A stretch of DNA of 33,670 nt, taken from the NCBI GenBank assembly GCA_017443465.1, contig JAFRXO010000013.1, forward strand, positions 1 through 33,670. The letters run 5' to 3'. Under the pieces are notes generated by a model, which worked only from the letters and a program-made list of their open reading frames with translations, made no database searches and was not told where the DNA came from. The translations under genes were made by a program, and so were the position numbers. The DNA is from Bacteroidales bacterium (GTDB lineage: Bacteria > Bacteroidota > Bacteroidia > Bacteroidales > UBA932). Every line of letters begins with the position of its first letter. The first letter of the stretch is position 1. Shown here piece by piece: positions 1 through 7,601 of this stretch.

Positions 1-673
<673 letters not shown>

Positions 674-695
674 TTCAGGGGATTGATCATTTTAG

Positions 696-723
696 GGCCG
701 TGCAGCGATGCGCGGCCTTTTTT
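696..723 (+). terminator. Rho-independent terminator after GAPDH
   Basis: An 8-bp stem (696-703 with 710-717, one G-T wobble), a six-base loop, and six T residues at 718-723. It sits 22 bases after the GAPDH stop. The T-run reaches the first base of the convergent lysozyme stop codon. The opposite strand has no T-run after the hairpin, so it looks directional for the + strand only. Confidence 0.85.
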
Positions 724-1529
724 CATTTCCTCACCTTCCTGACGGAGAGATCGACGTGGCCTGGGACTCCGTAGACGACTGCCTTGTCGGTGAACTGCCA
801 GTAGGTCCAGCCGTCGAAGGCCGGGGAGGACGTGCCGTAATGGGCTATCCAGATTTCATAGTTGTCCGTAATCTCGCGGGAAAGGTTGTCACGAGCGAAG
901 GAAGCGCCGGAATATACTATGGGCTTGCGACCGTACCTTTTTTCCACCGCCCTGAGCCACTGAAGGGCCCTTTCGTTGAGCAGTTCACGGCTGCAGCCCA
1001 GGTGGATGGACTCGATGTCGAGGACAGGGGGCAGGTCCCTTGCGCTGAGGTCTCCGACGGTTGCTATGAAATGGGCCGCCTGGTCGTTCCCGTCCTTTGA
1101 AGAACGGAAGAAATGGTAGGCCCCACGTCGGAGTCCCGCCTTCCCCGATTCCTTCCAGTTCTTCCGGAAATCAGAGTCTTTCATCGAAACCCCTTCGGTG
1201 GCCTTTATGAAGACGAAACTTACAGGCTTTATGTCATATGCTTCGGAGATCGAACGGACCGTCCTCCCGCGGTTGTCCGTCATCACCCTGAGGGAATCCC
1301 AGACAAAACGTCCGCCGTTATGGTGGCTTACGTCGATGCCGTATAGATAATCGCCTTTCGGGACCTTGTCACCTGATTCTACGCCGGGCCTGTTCCAGAA
1401 GAGAGAGGGAACGTAAATGGTGAGGAGAAGGATGGCGGTCAGGACTGCAATCTGCTTCAGCCGGCGGACTATCTCGCCGGACTGTCCTCTCTTTCTCTTA
1501 TTCCTTTTCCTCGTCTTGGCCATGGCCAT
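723..1529 (-). CDS. GH25 family lysozyme (N-acetylmuramidase), membrane anchored
   Basis: A 268-residue protein. Residues 1-25 are very basic (KTRKRNKRKRG) and followed by one hydrophobic segment (about 27-45), giving an N-in membrane anchor or uncleaved signal. The GH25 domain starts at YGIDVSHHNG (Asp66), continues with FIKATEG (about 108-113), AYHFF (about 137-141), the catalytic-type DIE motif (Asp171, Glu173) and IWIAHYG/WQFTDK near the C-terminus. GH25 enzymes cleave the beta-1,4 bond between N-acetylmuramic acid and N-acetylglucosamine in peptidoglycan. With this anchor it would act in the periplasm on the cell's own wall. This suggests a housekeeping or remodelling enzyme rather than a phage lysin, and no phage genes are nearby. 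It runs divergently from rubrerythrin. Its own promoter is unclear: only a TAATTTTA match at 1546-1553 on the minus strand. Family assignment is firm; the role is inferred. Confidence 0.9.
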   Translation of the reverse strand: MAMAKTRKRNKRKRGQSGEIVRRLKQIAVLTAILLLTIYVPSLFWNRPGVESGDKVPKGDYLYGIDVSHHNGGRFVWDSLRVMTDNRGRTVRSISEAYDIKPVSFVFIKATEGVSMKDSDFRKNWKESGKAGLRRGAYHFFRSSKDGNDQAAHFIATVGDLSARDLPPVLDIESIHLGCSRELLNERALQWLRAVEKRYGRKPIVYSGASFARDNLSREITDNYEIWIAHYGTSSPAFDGWTYWQFTDKAVVYGVPGHVDLSVRKVRK

Positions 1530-1540
1530 AATTAATAATC

Positions 1541-1573
1541 TATTGTAAAATTAATGGATTTTTCTTAAATTTG
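1541..1573 (+). promoter_or_regulatory. Bacteroidota-type promoter of rubrerythrin
   Basis: The -7 element TAAATTTG (1566-1573) matches the consensus TAnnTTTG. A TTG at 1543-1545 lies 20 bases upstream as the -33 element. Transcription should start near 1577-1580. This rules out the in-frame TTG at 1578 as start codon and supports the ATG at 1602. Confidence 0.75.
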
Positions 1574-1601
1574 TGTATTGACCGAACAAATCGAAATCAT
1601 T

Positions 1602-2144
1602 ATGGCTGAACTAAAAGATTCAAAGACCTGGCAGAACCTCCAGACCGCGTTCGCAGGGGAATCCCAGGCACACACTAAGTACCTCTATTATGCTTCCAAG
1701 GCCCGTAAGGAAGGCTATGTCCAGATAGGCGACCTGTTCGAGGCGACCGCCAAGAACGAGAAGGAACACGCCAAGATATGGTTCAAGTTCCTGCACGGCG
1801 GAGCAATTCCCGAGACCACCGAGAACCTCCTCGACGCCGCGACCGGAGAGAACTTCGAGTGGACCGACATGTACGACGGCTTCGCAAAGACTGCCGAGGA
1901 AGAGGGCTTCAAGGAGATCGCCTTCCTGTTCGCGAAGGTGGGCGCCATCGAGAAGGAGCACGAGGCCAGGTACCGTAAGCTCCTGTCCAACATCAAGGAA
2001 GGCATCGTGTTCTCAAGGGACGGAGACGCCATCTGGGAGTGCTCCAACTGCGGGCATATCGTCATCGGCCCCAAGGCACCGGAACTCTGCCCCGTGTGCA
2101 AGCACCCGAGGAGTTATTTCAAACTTCGCGCTGAGAACTATTAG
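1602..2144 (+). CDS. rbr: Rubrerythrin
   Basis: A non-heme di-iron peroxidase that reduces hydrogen peroxide in the cytosol of anaerobes, with electrons passed from the rubredoxin-like domain. The 180-residue protein has an N-terminal ferritin-like four-helix domain with the expected carboxylate motifs: [25 protein letters not shown], and [12 protein letters not shown] followed by [13 protein letters not shown]-terminal rubredoxin domain carries two CxxC knuckles (CSNCGH and CPVCKHP). The length is normal for the family. The ATG at 1602 is chosen over the TTG at 1578 because of the promoter position. It points to an obligate anaerobe facing oxygen stress. Its stop codon overlaps that of the convergent pssA by four bases. 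Confidence 0.97.
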   Translation: MAELKDSKTWQNLQTAFAGESQAHTKYLYYASKARKEGYVQIGDLFEATAKNEKEHAKIWFKFLHGGAIPETTENLLDAATGENFEWTDMYDGFAKTAEEEGFKEIAFLFAKVGAIEKEHEARYRKLLSNIKEGIVFSRDGDAIWECSNCGHIVIGPKAPELCPVCKHPRSYFKLRAENY

Positions 2145-2872
2145 GATTCCTGACGCCTGGTGGACGGAATGACCGCGAAAGCCAGGTTCATCAGAATATA
2201 GACGATGAAGGTGGTGAGGACTGCCAACGACCAGTTGAGCCTCATCACCGTTATCGTTATTGCAATGCACGCAGTGATGCACAGGAAGGCGGTGCGTCGG
2301 ATTCCCGTGGAATAATCCTCCTTTCCGTGGGAATGGAATTTCATCGAGAACATAGGGATCTCGGAAACCAGGAGGATGGAAAGGATGACAGCCAGGGCGG
2401 GTATGAGGACCGGACCGGAACACCACTGTGCCAGCAGGGAAGACGGATGAACGGCCGCGAAATAGGCCAGGGAACCGCAGATCATCGCGGAGGCCGGCGT
2501 GGGAAGGCCGAGGAAACTCTCTCCCTGACGGGTGTCAAGATTGAATTTTGCCAGACGGAAGGCCGACATTATCGCAATCAGGAGTGGGATGAAGATGAAC
2601 CAGGAACGGGTGCTCTTGAACATCGTCTCAAACAGCATCACGGAAGGAAGGACTCCGAAACTGACCAGGTCGGCCAGGGAGTCGAGTTCCTTGCCAAGGC
2701 CTGAACAGGCGTTGAGAAGCCGTGCCGCCAGTCCGTCCAGGAAATCGAAGACGGCGGCCAGGATCATCAGTATGAAAGCCGGGGCGACAGCCCCTTTCAA
2801 TGCGAGAATCACTCCCAGAATCCCGCAGAGGAGATTCATGGAAGTGATCGCATCGGGAATGTATTTTCGCAT
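2141..2872 (-). CDS. pssA: CDP-diacylglycerol-serine O-phosphatidyltransferase (phosphatidylserine synthase)
   Basis: An integral membrane enzyme of 243 residues that joins CDP-diacylglycerol and L-serine to make phosphatidylserine, the precursor of phosphatidylethanolamine. The CDP-alcohol phosphatidyltransferase signature DG-x2-AR-x8-G-x3-D-x3-D is complete (DGLAAR, then GKELDSLAD, about residues 43-65). Around it are some six to eight hydrophobic segments. Both length and motif fit type II PssA of Bacteroidota. It lies six bases after the secreted C1 peptidase on the same strand and is probably transcribed from the peptidase promoter, since there is no room for its own. The three C-terminal tail bases overlap the end of rubrerythrin. 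Confidence is high for the family and good for serine as the substrate. Confidence 0.92.
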   Translation of the reverse strand: MRKYIPDAITSMNLLCGILGVILALKGAVAPAFILMILAAVFDFLDGLAARLLNACSGLGKELDSLADLVSFGVLPSVMLFETMFKSTRSWFIFIPLLIAIMSAFRLAKFNLDTRQGESFLGLPTPASAMICGSLAYFAAVHPSSLLAQWCSGPVLIPALAVILSILLVSEIPMFSMKFHSHGKEDYSTGIRRTAFLCITACIAITITVMRLNWSLAVLTTFIVYILMNLAFAVIPSTRRQES

Positions 2873-2878
2873 CTGCGG

Positions 2879-4075
2879 CTACTTTATGCCGAGCTTCTTG
2901 CGGAGATCCTTGGGAAGGGCGTCCTTATGGACCATTATGTCCAGGGACTTTCCCTTGACGAAGTTCTCGGAGCAGTACCAGATGCCCTTGTATTTGCCGG
3001 TCTCGCCCCAGGAATTCTTCACCATATAGAATTTGGTGCCGTTCTGGTCCTTGGCGATGCCGTAGATGTGCATTCCGTGGTCGTCGGTCGTAGTCTTGTT
3101 GTCGAAGCCTTTCTGACGGTATTCCTGGTCGGGAACCACCTCTTCCGGAGCCTTGGGCTCAGCCTCTCCTTCCTCGGGTTTGCGGCCTACCCAGCGCTCC
3201 TGGTCTGAGCCGGTGGATGCGGTCACGTCGGGAAGCAGGACGCCTATTCCGTTGCGGTTGAAACCCCTTTCGCTGCAGTCGGTGCCCCACGCGAGGGTAT
3301 ATCCTTTCTCGATTGCATTGTCAATCACGGCCATGAACTCGTCGATGGGGACATTCCAGGCGGTGTCCCAGCGCCAGTTGTCGCTTACCTCGACCGCGAA
3401 TTCGGTGTAGAAGGGATGATGGGTGAAGGAGGTGAGGGTTACATAATTGGAAGGATCTATGCCCATCGCGTCGCGGTAGGAGGCGGGGGTGTAGGTGACT
3501 CCGTCCACCGTGAAGGTCTCGGGGCATTCGCCGAGGAATGTGTCCACGATGGCATTGAAACCCTTCTTCCAGTTGGGGGAGAGGGTGCGGTTGGGATTCT
3601 TCGCGATGGCTTCCACATAGGACTTGGTCGTTGCGTCAAGTTCTCCGTGGACGGGAAGGGGCTGGAGTCCGGGCATGGCCTCCTGCGGTACCAGGCCGTA
3701 GTCCTTCGCAACGTGGAGGACGTCGTCAGCCTCGCTGCCGGCGCTGAAGCCTAGGTTGCCGTCTACGCGGACATATTTCTCGGCCCTGTCCTGATAGGAT
3801 TTGCTGACAACGTACATCTCGGAAAAATCGGGATACTTCGCAGGGTCGGTGATATTCTTGATCCTGATCGCCTCGGACTCAAGGAAGGAGAGCGTAGAGA
3901 AGCACCAGCAGGTGCCTGAACGGTTCTGATTCTTGATCGAGGTGATGGGGAGTTCCTTGACGGTGGTGAATTGATAGTCGTAAGGTTTGGGTGCCGGAAC
4001 GGGCCCGGGCTGGGCGAATGCGGCGGAAGTCAGGGCGACTGCGGCCGCTGCCAGGATGAATCTTATGCTTTTCAT
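2879..4075 (-). CDS. Secreted C1 (papain-like, PepC/bleomycin hydrolase family) cysteine peptidase
   Basis: A protein of 398 residues from the ATG at 4075 (an in-frame ATG three codons earlier, at 4084, is also possible; starting at MKSIRF gives a more typical signal peptide). A signal peptide with a hydrophobic core and AFA-Q cleavage site covers residues 1-22, so unlike cytosolic PepC this protein is exported. The catalytic Cys is in SGTCWCFS (about residue 56), the His in DHGMHIYG (about 333) and the Asn in VKNSWG (about 353). The PepC-like insertions lie between them. Members trim peptides as aminopeptidases or hydrolyse bleomycin. Exported Bacteroidota versions are probably involved in periplasmic peptide processing, but the substrate is unknown. 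It heads an apparent operon with pssA and has a TAnnTTTG promoter at 4106-4113. Confidence 0.88.
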   Translation of the reverse strand: MKSIRFILAAAAVALTSAAFAQPGPVPAPKPYDYQFTTVKELPITSIKNQNRSGTCWCFSTLSFLESEAIRIKNITDPAKYPDFSEMYVVSKSYQDRAEKYVRVDGNLGFSAGSEADDVLHVAKDYGLVPQEAMPGLQPLPVHGELDATTKSYVEAIAKNPNRTLSPNWKKGFNAIVDTFLGECPETFTVDGVTYTPASYRDAMGIDPSNYVTLTSFTHHPFYTEFAVEVSDNWRWDTAWNVPIDEFMAVIDNAIEKGYTLAWGTDCSERGFNRNGIGVLLPDVTASTGSDQERWVGRKPEEGEAEPKAPEEVVPDQEYRQKGFDNKTTTDDHGMHIYGIAKDQNGTKFYMVKNSWGETGKYKGIWYCSENFVKGKSLDIMVHKDALPKDLRKKLGIK

Positions 4076-4105
4076 ATCTTGCATTGTATTGGTTTCCTAT
4101 TCTCA

Positions 4106-4113
4106 CAAATATA
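4106..4113 (-). promoter_or_regulatory. -7 promoter element of the C1 peptidase-pssA operon
   Basis: Read on the minus strand this is TATATTTG, a perfect TAnnTTTG match, about 21 bases before the upstream ATG at 4084. The -33 region would fall over the divergent promoter at 4125-4132 and has no clear TTTG. Confidence 0.6.
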
Positions 4114-4124
4114 ATCAAATTTTC

Positions 4125-4132
4125 TATTTTTG
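4125..4132 (+). promoter_or_regulatory. -7 promoter element of the 4139 hydrolase, predicting a leaderless mRNA
   Basis: TATTTTTG matches TAnnTTTG. Its last base lies only six bases before the ATG at 4139, so the transcript should begin at or within a few bases of the start codon. This supports the ATG at 4139 over the TTG at 4130, which lies inside the element. Confidence 0.55.
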
Positions 4133-4138
4133 CACTGT

Positions 4139-4789
4139 ATGGAAAAAACAATTCTGTATATCCACGGTATGGGCGGGGGAGGCGACAGCAGGATTCCCTC
4201 CATCCTGAAGGAACGCCTCGGTGACTTCCTTCCGGAGAGTGTGTCGATGAATGTCATTATCAGGACTTATCCCTTCGCTCCGGAAGATGGAAGAAGGCTC
4301 ATTTCCCAGTGGGTGGATGAGTATCGTCCCGACATCGTGATAGGGGAGTCGATGGGAGCGATCCACGCCCTTGCTGTCAAGGGGTTGCCCCATATCCTCG
4401 TTTCTCCGTCCCTGGGAGCCCCGAGAGCCCTTACAATACTTTCGGCACTTTCGGTTATTCCCGGGATGAGCCGGCTTTTCTCGAAGATCTGGCATCCGAA
4501 AGAAGGTGACCGCCAGGAACTTGTCTTCGACAGGAAACACCTCTCCGGATGGATGGGTTCCCGGAAAAGGGCCTTGCTTAATTCTCCCAGATGCGGTGGA
4601 AGGGACGGATTCTTCGCATTTTTCGGAAAACACGACCACTACCGCCGGTCAGGTGTAGTGAGCGTCAGGAAATGGATAAAGTATTACGGCAGGGACAGTT
4701 ACCGCCTCTACGACGGCACCCATTTCATGGAGGAGGAATACATCATCTCGATGCTCATCCCCAAGATAATCGAGACTGCGGGGATCTAG
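4139..4789 (+). CDS. Small alpha/beta hydrolase (YqiA/UPF0227-like esterase)
   Basis: A 216-residue cytosolic protein without a signal peptide. It opens with TILYIHGMGGGGDS, the oxyanion-hole HG motif typical of this fold. The nucleophile elbow GESMGA places Ser71, the acid is likely in FFGKHDHY and the catalytic His in DGTHFMEEE near the C-terminus. Length and order fit the short YqiA-type esterases, whose physiological substrates are mostly unknown. The start is set by the promoter immediately upstream. The gene is alone on its strand: the divergent neighbour is a C1 peptidase, and the convergent neighbour an aminotransferase with which it shares a CTAG at the stop codons. Fold and triad are clear; the substrate cannot be inferred. 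Confidence 0.82.
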   Translation: MEKTILYIHGMGGGGDSRIPSILKERLGDFLPESVSMNVIIRTYPFAPEDGRRLISQWVDEYRPDIVIGESMGAIHALAVKGLPHILVSPSLGAPRALTILSALSVIPGMSRLFSKIWHPKEGDRQELVFDRKHLSGWMGSRKRALLNSPRCGGRDGFFAFFGKHDHYRRSGVVSVRKWIKYYGRDSYRLYDGTHFMEEEYIISMLIPKIIETAGI

Positions 4790-5988
4790 GCGGTCCTTCC
4801 AGGATAGGCCAGGAGTCCCTTGGCCAGGATGTCGAGGGCCTTCCTCAACTCTTCAACCTCAAGCACATAGGCTAGCCTCACGTGGTTGATGCCCTTTCCC
4901 GGCGTCTTGTAGAACGACGCCGCGGGAGTTACCATCGTGGTCTCTCCTCCGACGCGGAATTCTGAAAGCATCCACCTGCAGAAGGATTCGGCGTCGTCCA
5001 CGGGGATTTCGACTATCGTGTAGAAAGCGCCCATCGGAAGGGGAGAGAACACTCCAGGCATCGCATTGAGGGCGTTGACGGCGAAATCCCTTCTCCTGAT
5101 GTATTCCTCGCGGACTTCGGCGAAATACTCCTGCGGGGTGTCGAGGGCGCCGAGGGCGGCCAGCTGACCGAAAACGGGAGGGCAGAGGCGTGCCTGTGCG
5201 TATTTCATCGCAGCGGTCATCACCGCCTGGTTGCGTGAGGCGATGGTGCCGAGACGGCAGCCACAGAGGTTGTATCTCTTCGACACAGAATCGACCAGGA
5301 TGACGTTCTGGTCCGCTCCGGGAATGTTCATAGCGGAGAAATGGGGCTGGTCTGTGTAGCAGAACTCCCTGTAGACCTCGTCGGAAATGAGGAAGATGTC
5401 GTGTTTCAGGCAGAGCTCTCCGAGGGCAAGGACTTCTTCCTTTGAATAGAGGGTGCCCGTGGGATTGCCGGGATTACTGATGAGTATGGCCTTCGTCTTC
5501 GGGGTGATGAGTTTCTCGAATTCGCTCATCGGAGGCACCTTGAATCCCTCACGCAAGTCTGTGGGAACGGCCTTCAGGGTGATTCCGTTCATGAAGCAGA
5601 AGGTGTTGTAGTTGGTGTAATAAGGCTCCATCACGACCAGTTCGTCTCCCTGGTCGCAGGTGATCTTCAGAGCCATGTCCACGGCTTCGCTACCGGCCAC
5701 CGTCATCAGGAGGTCCTTCGGCTCGAGGTCGATGCCTATCTTGCGGTAGTACTTCTCGCACATCCCCTTCCTGAGTTCCATCAGGCCGGCCGAGTTGGTG
5801 TAGGACACGTGATCCAGGGTGTTGTCCTTCACCGCGTCAAGCGCGCACGCGGGAGACTTGATGTCTGGGGCGCCGACGTTGAGATGATAGACTTTGATAC
5901 CCTGTGCCTTGGCGGCGTCGGAAAGGGGGACGAGTTTCCTGATAGCAGATGCGGGCATCAGCTCCGCTTTGTGGGAAATGTTTGCCAT
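4786..5988 (-). CDS. Class I/II pyridoxal-phosphate aminotransferase (aspartate aminotransferase-like)
   Basis: A fold-type I PLP enzyme of 400 residues, the usual length. Visible motifs: the N-terminal substrate region LNVGAPD (about 36-42), YTNSAGLMELR (about 63-73), the PLP-contacting SNPGNPTG (171-178), SDEVYREF (202-209), the Schiff-base Lys237 in DSVSKRYNLCGCR and the substrate-carboxylate Arg near HVRLAY at the C-terminus. It moves amino groups between an amino acid and a 2-oxo acid, most likely aspartate or an aromatic or branched substrate with 2-oxoglutarate. Substrate specificity cannot be read from the sequence with confidence. It would connect to the glutamate pool made by the nearby gltBD. 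It is a single gene with a promoter at 6027-6034 that is back to back with that of the next operon. Confidence 0.9.
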   Translation of the reverse strand: MANISHKAELMPASAIRKLVPLSDAAKAQGIKVYHLNVGAPDIKSPACALDAVKDNTLDHVSYTNSAGLMELRKGMCEKYYRKIGIDLEPKDLLMTVAGSEAVDMALKITCDQGDELVVMEPYYTNYNTFCFMNGITLKAVPTDLREGFKVPPMSEFEKLITPKTKAILISNPGNPTGTLYSKEEVLALGELCLKHDIFLISDEVYREFCYTDQPHFSAMNIPGADQNVILVDSVSKRYNLCGCRLGTIASRNQAVMTAAMKYAQARLCPPVFGQLAALGALDTPQEYFAEVREEYIRRRDFAVNALNAMPGVFSPLPMGAFYTIVEIPVDDAESFCRWMLSEFRVGGETTMVTPAASFYKTPGKGINHVRLAYVLEVEELRKALDILAKGLLAYPGRTA

Positions 5989-6026
5989 TGAATGCCTTGT
6001 TTTAATAAAAAACTACGAACTAGGTT

Positions 6027-6034
6027 CAAAGATA
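6027..6034 (-). promoter_or_regulatory. -7 promoter element of the aminotransferase gene
   Basis: TATCTTTG on the minus strand, 38 bases before the ATG. It forms a perfect inverted repeat with the + strand element at 6048-6055. Confidence 0.65.
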
Positions 6035-6047
6035 GTGATTATTATTT

Positions 6048-6055
6048 TATCTTTG
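6048..6055 (+). promoter_or_regulatory. -7 promoter element of the lipoprotein-exonuclease-rlmI operon
   Basis: TATCTTTG on the + strand, 33 bases before the ATG at 6089, giving a 5' leader of about 28 bases. It is the mirror copy of the element at 6027-6034, with 13 bases between them. Confidence 0.65.
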
Positions 6056-6088
6056 CACAGGACTTGACAAATAAAATCGATACAGGCT

Positions 6089-7003
6089 ATGGCAACATTC
6101 AGGCAAATCGCATTTTTATCACTTCTTGTCATAATTCTGTCCCTTGCCTCCTGCATCGAGGTCAAGGTCCCTTCCGGTGACGCCATTCCTTATGTGGCCC
6201 GAGTGTTGGGCAATCCGTCGTCGACGGAACACCAGGCTCTTTTCTCCGCTGACGGGTCGGACGTTTCCGGCGCCATTGCCATCATCGGCGCCCCCGAGGC
6301 CTGCGTCCGTCTCACCGAGAAATTCCTCGGCGGAGATGATTTCGACAACATAGACGGAAGGAAGGTCCCCGACGGGCTTCCCGATTTCGCCGGGGAGACC
6401 TTCATCTCCTATATGGATGCCGCAAACGCACCGTATGAGGGTTATGCCGAAAAGGGGAACCAGATGATGCTCAGGGAGATTGCCGTAAGGAACTTCCTAA
6501 AGGCGCTCGACACCCTCGCCCTTGAGACCCCTTTCGGCGACTCTTCATCCGTCACCAAACCCAGGGCCAAGATGGTCGTTATGGCATCCCCGCTGCTGGC
6601 CGATGCCAAAGCGGACATCGACACTCTCCTGCACATTTCCGGCAGGGACATTCCCATTGTCTGGGCAGCTTCCGAGATATCCTCCGAGGACTCACTGGGC
6701 GTCGCAGCCAATGCGGTCGCCTGTGAATGCTACAGGATAATGAGGGACAGGAATTCCTTCACCCACAACATCGCCTGGCCCCAGGCGAAAGCCTACCTGT
6801 CGTTCCCTGCATATGGCTTTGATCCCCAGGATTATACTGAGGGTGGATTCTTCGAGGAGAACTACAGGTACTCCCGTCCAAACAATAGTGAAACAGATAC
6901 TTACACATTCATAAAGTATAGTGACGAATATATGCCTGAAGACCTTCTGGACTATCTGAGGACAGAGGCGATACGGACATATCGGTATTATGTACAAGAT
7001 TAG
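6089..7003 (+). CDS. Lipoprotein of unknown function
   Basis: A protein of 304 residues. Residues 1-21 form a lipoprotein signal peptide ending in the lipobox LASC (Cys22), so the protein should be exported and lipid-anchored. I do not recognise a family. The mature part contains alternating hydrophobic strands and helices, such as GAIAIIGAPEACVRLTEKFLG and KMVVMASPLLADAKADIDTLL then IPIVWAASE. These suggest an alpha/beta (Rossmann or periplasmic-binding-like) fold, but this is only an impression. The C-terminus is rich in Tyr and acidic residues. It is the first gene of an operon whose next two genes act on nucleic acids in the cytosol, so location offers little clue. Its end overlaps the exonuclease start by 14 bases. 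Confidence 0.75.
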   Translation: MATFRQIAFLSLLVIILSLASCIEVKVPSGDAIPYVARVLGNPSSTEHQALFSADGSDVSGAIAIIGAPEACVRLTEKFLGGDDFDNIDGRKVPDGLPDFAGETFISYMDAANAPYEGYAEKGNQMMLREIAVRNFLKALDTLALETPFGDSSSVTKPRAKMVVMASPLLADAKADIDTLLHISGRDIPIVWAASEISSEDSLGVAANAVACECYRIMRDRNSFTHNIAWPQAKAYLSFPAYGFDPQDYTEGGFFEENYRYSRPNNSETDTYTFIKYSDEYMPEDLLDYLRTEAIRTYRYYVQD

Positions 7004-7601
7004 TATCGGCGCGGAGGAAATCGAAAACCTGGAACCCGGTGGTTTCACCGGAGACATTGTCGTCGTCGACTCCGAGGGTTCGGAATTCGAAGCGGCGATC
7101 TGTTATCTAAAGAAGCAGAAGGTGCTTGGATTCGACACCGAGAGCAGGCCCTGTTTCTCACCCGACCAGCCTCACTACGGAACGTCTCTTCTCCAGTTGT
7201 CCGGTCCGAGGAGGGCTTATCTGTTCAGGGTGAAGAAAATGGGCATACCACGTAAGCTCAGGGCGATTCTCGCGACTCCCAAGATTGTCAAGGTAGGAGC
7301 GGCCGTCGCAGATGACATCCGCGGCTTGCAAAGGATAGAACACTTCGACGCCAGGTCTTTCGCGGACCTTCAGAAGATTGTCTGGGAATACGGCATAAAG
7401 GACAAGAGCGTCAAGAAGATGACTGCCATCATCCTGGGAATCAGGATTTCCAAGACCCAGCAGCTTTCCAATTGGGAGGCGGTGAACCTGAGCGAGGCCC
7501 AGCAGAAATACGCAGCTACCGACGCCTGGGTGTGCAGGGAGATGTATCTGCGGCTTATGGCGTCCGAAAAGAATCCTCTGACAGAGGAACAGATGAAATG
7601 A
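6990..7601 (+). CDS. DEDDy 3'-5' exonuclease domain protein (RNase D/WRN-exonuclease-like)
   Basis: A 203-residue protein that is essentially one 3'-5' exonuclease domain. ExoI motif is LGFDTES (about residues 46-52, with the Asp and Glu metal ligands). ExoII is KVGAAVADDIRGL (about 92-104). ExoIII is YAATDAW (Y-x3-D, about 171-177), which places it in the DEDDy class. No HRDC domain is present, so it is much shorter than RNase D and resembles the small Bacteroidota proteins annotated as 3'-5' exonuclease. It probably trims RNA or DNA 3' ends with two metal ions in the cytosol. It overlaps the genes on both sides (14 bases upstream, 4 downstream as ATGA), indicating translational coupling with the rRNA methyltransferase. 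A role in RNA maturation is a reasonable inference from this pairing. Confidence 0.88.
   Translation: MYKISIGAEEIENLEPGGFTGDIVVVDSEGSEFEAAICYLKKQKVLGFDTESRPCFSPDQPHYGTSLLQLSGPRRAYLFRVKKMGIPRKLRAILATPKIVKVGAAVADDIRGLQRIEHFDARSFADLQKIVWEYGIKDKSVKKMTAIILGIRISKTQQLSNWEAVNLSEAQQKYAATDAWVCREMYLRLMASEKNPLTEEQMK

Noticed and set aside
1578-1601. TTG start giving rubrerythrin eight extra residues
   Set aside because: The TTG lies at the predicted transcription start, five bases after the -7 element; the ATG at 1602 fits the family.
7472-7597. Extended N-terminus of the rRNA methyltransferase
   Set aside because: The extension is translated out of frame within the exonuclease gene and does not look like PUA-domain sequence; the ATGA overlap start at 7598 fits.
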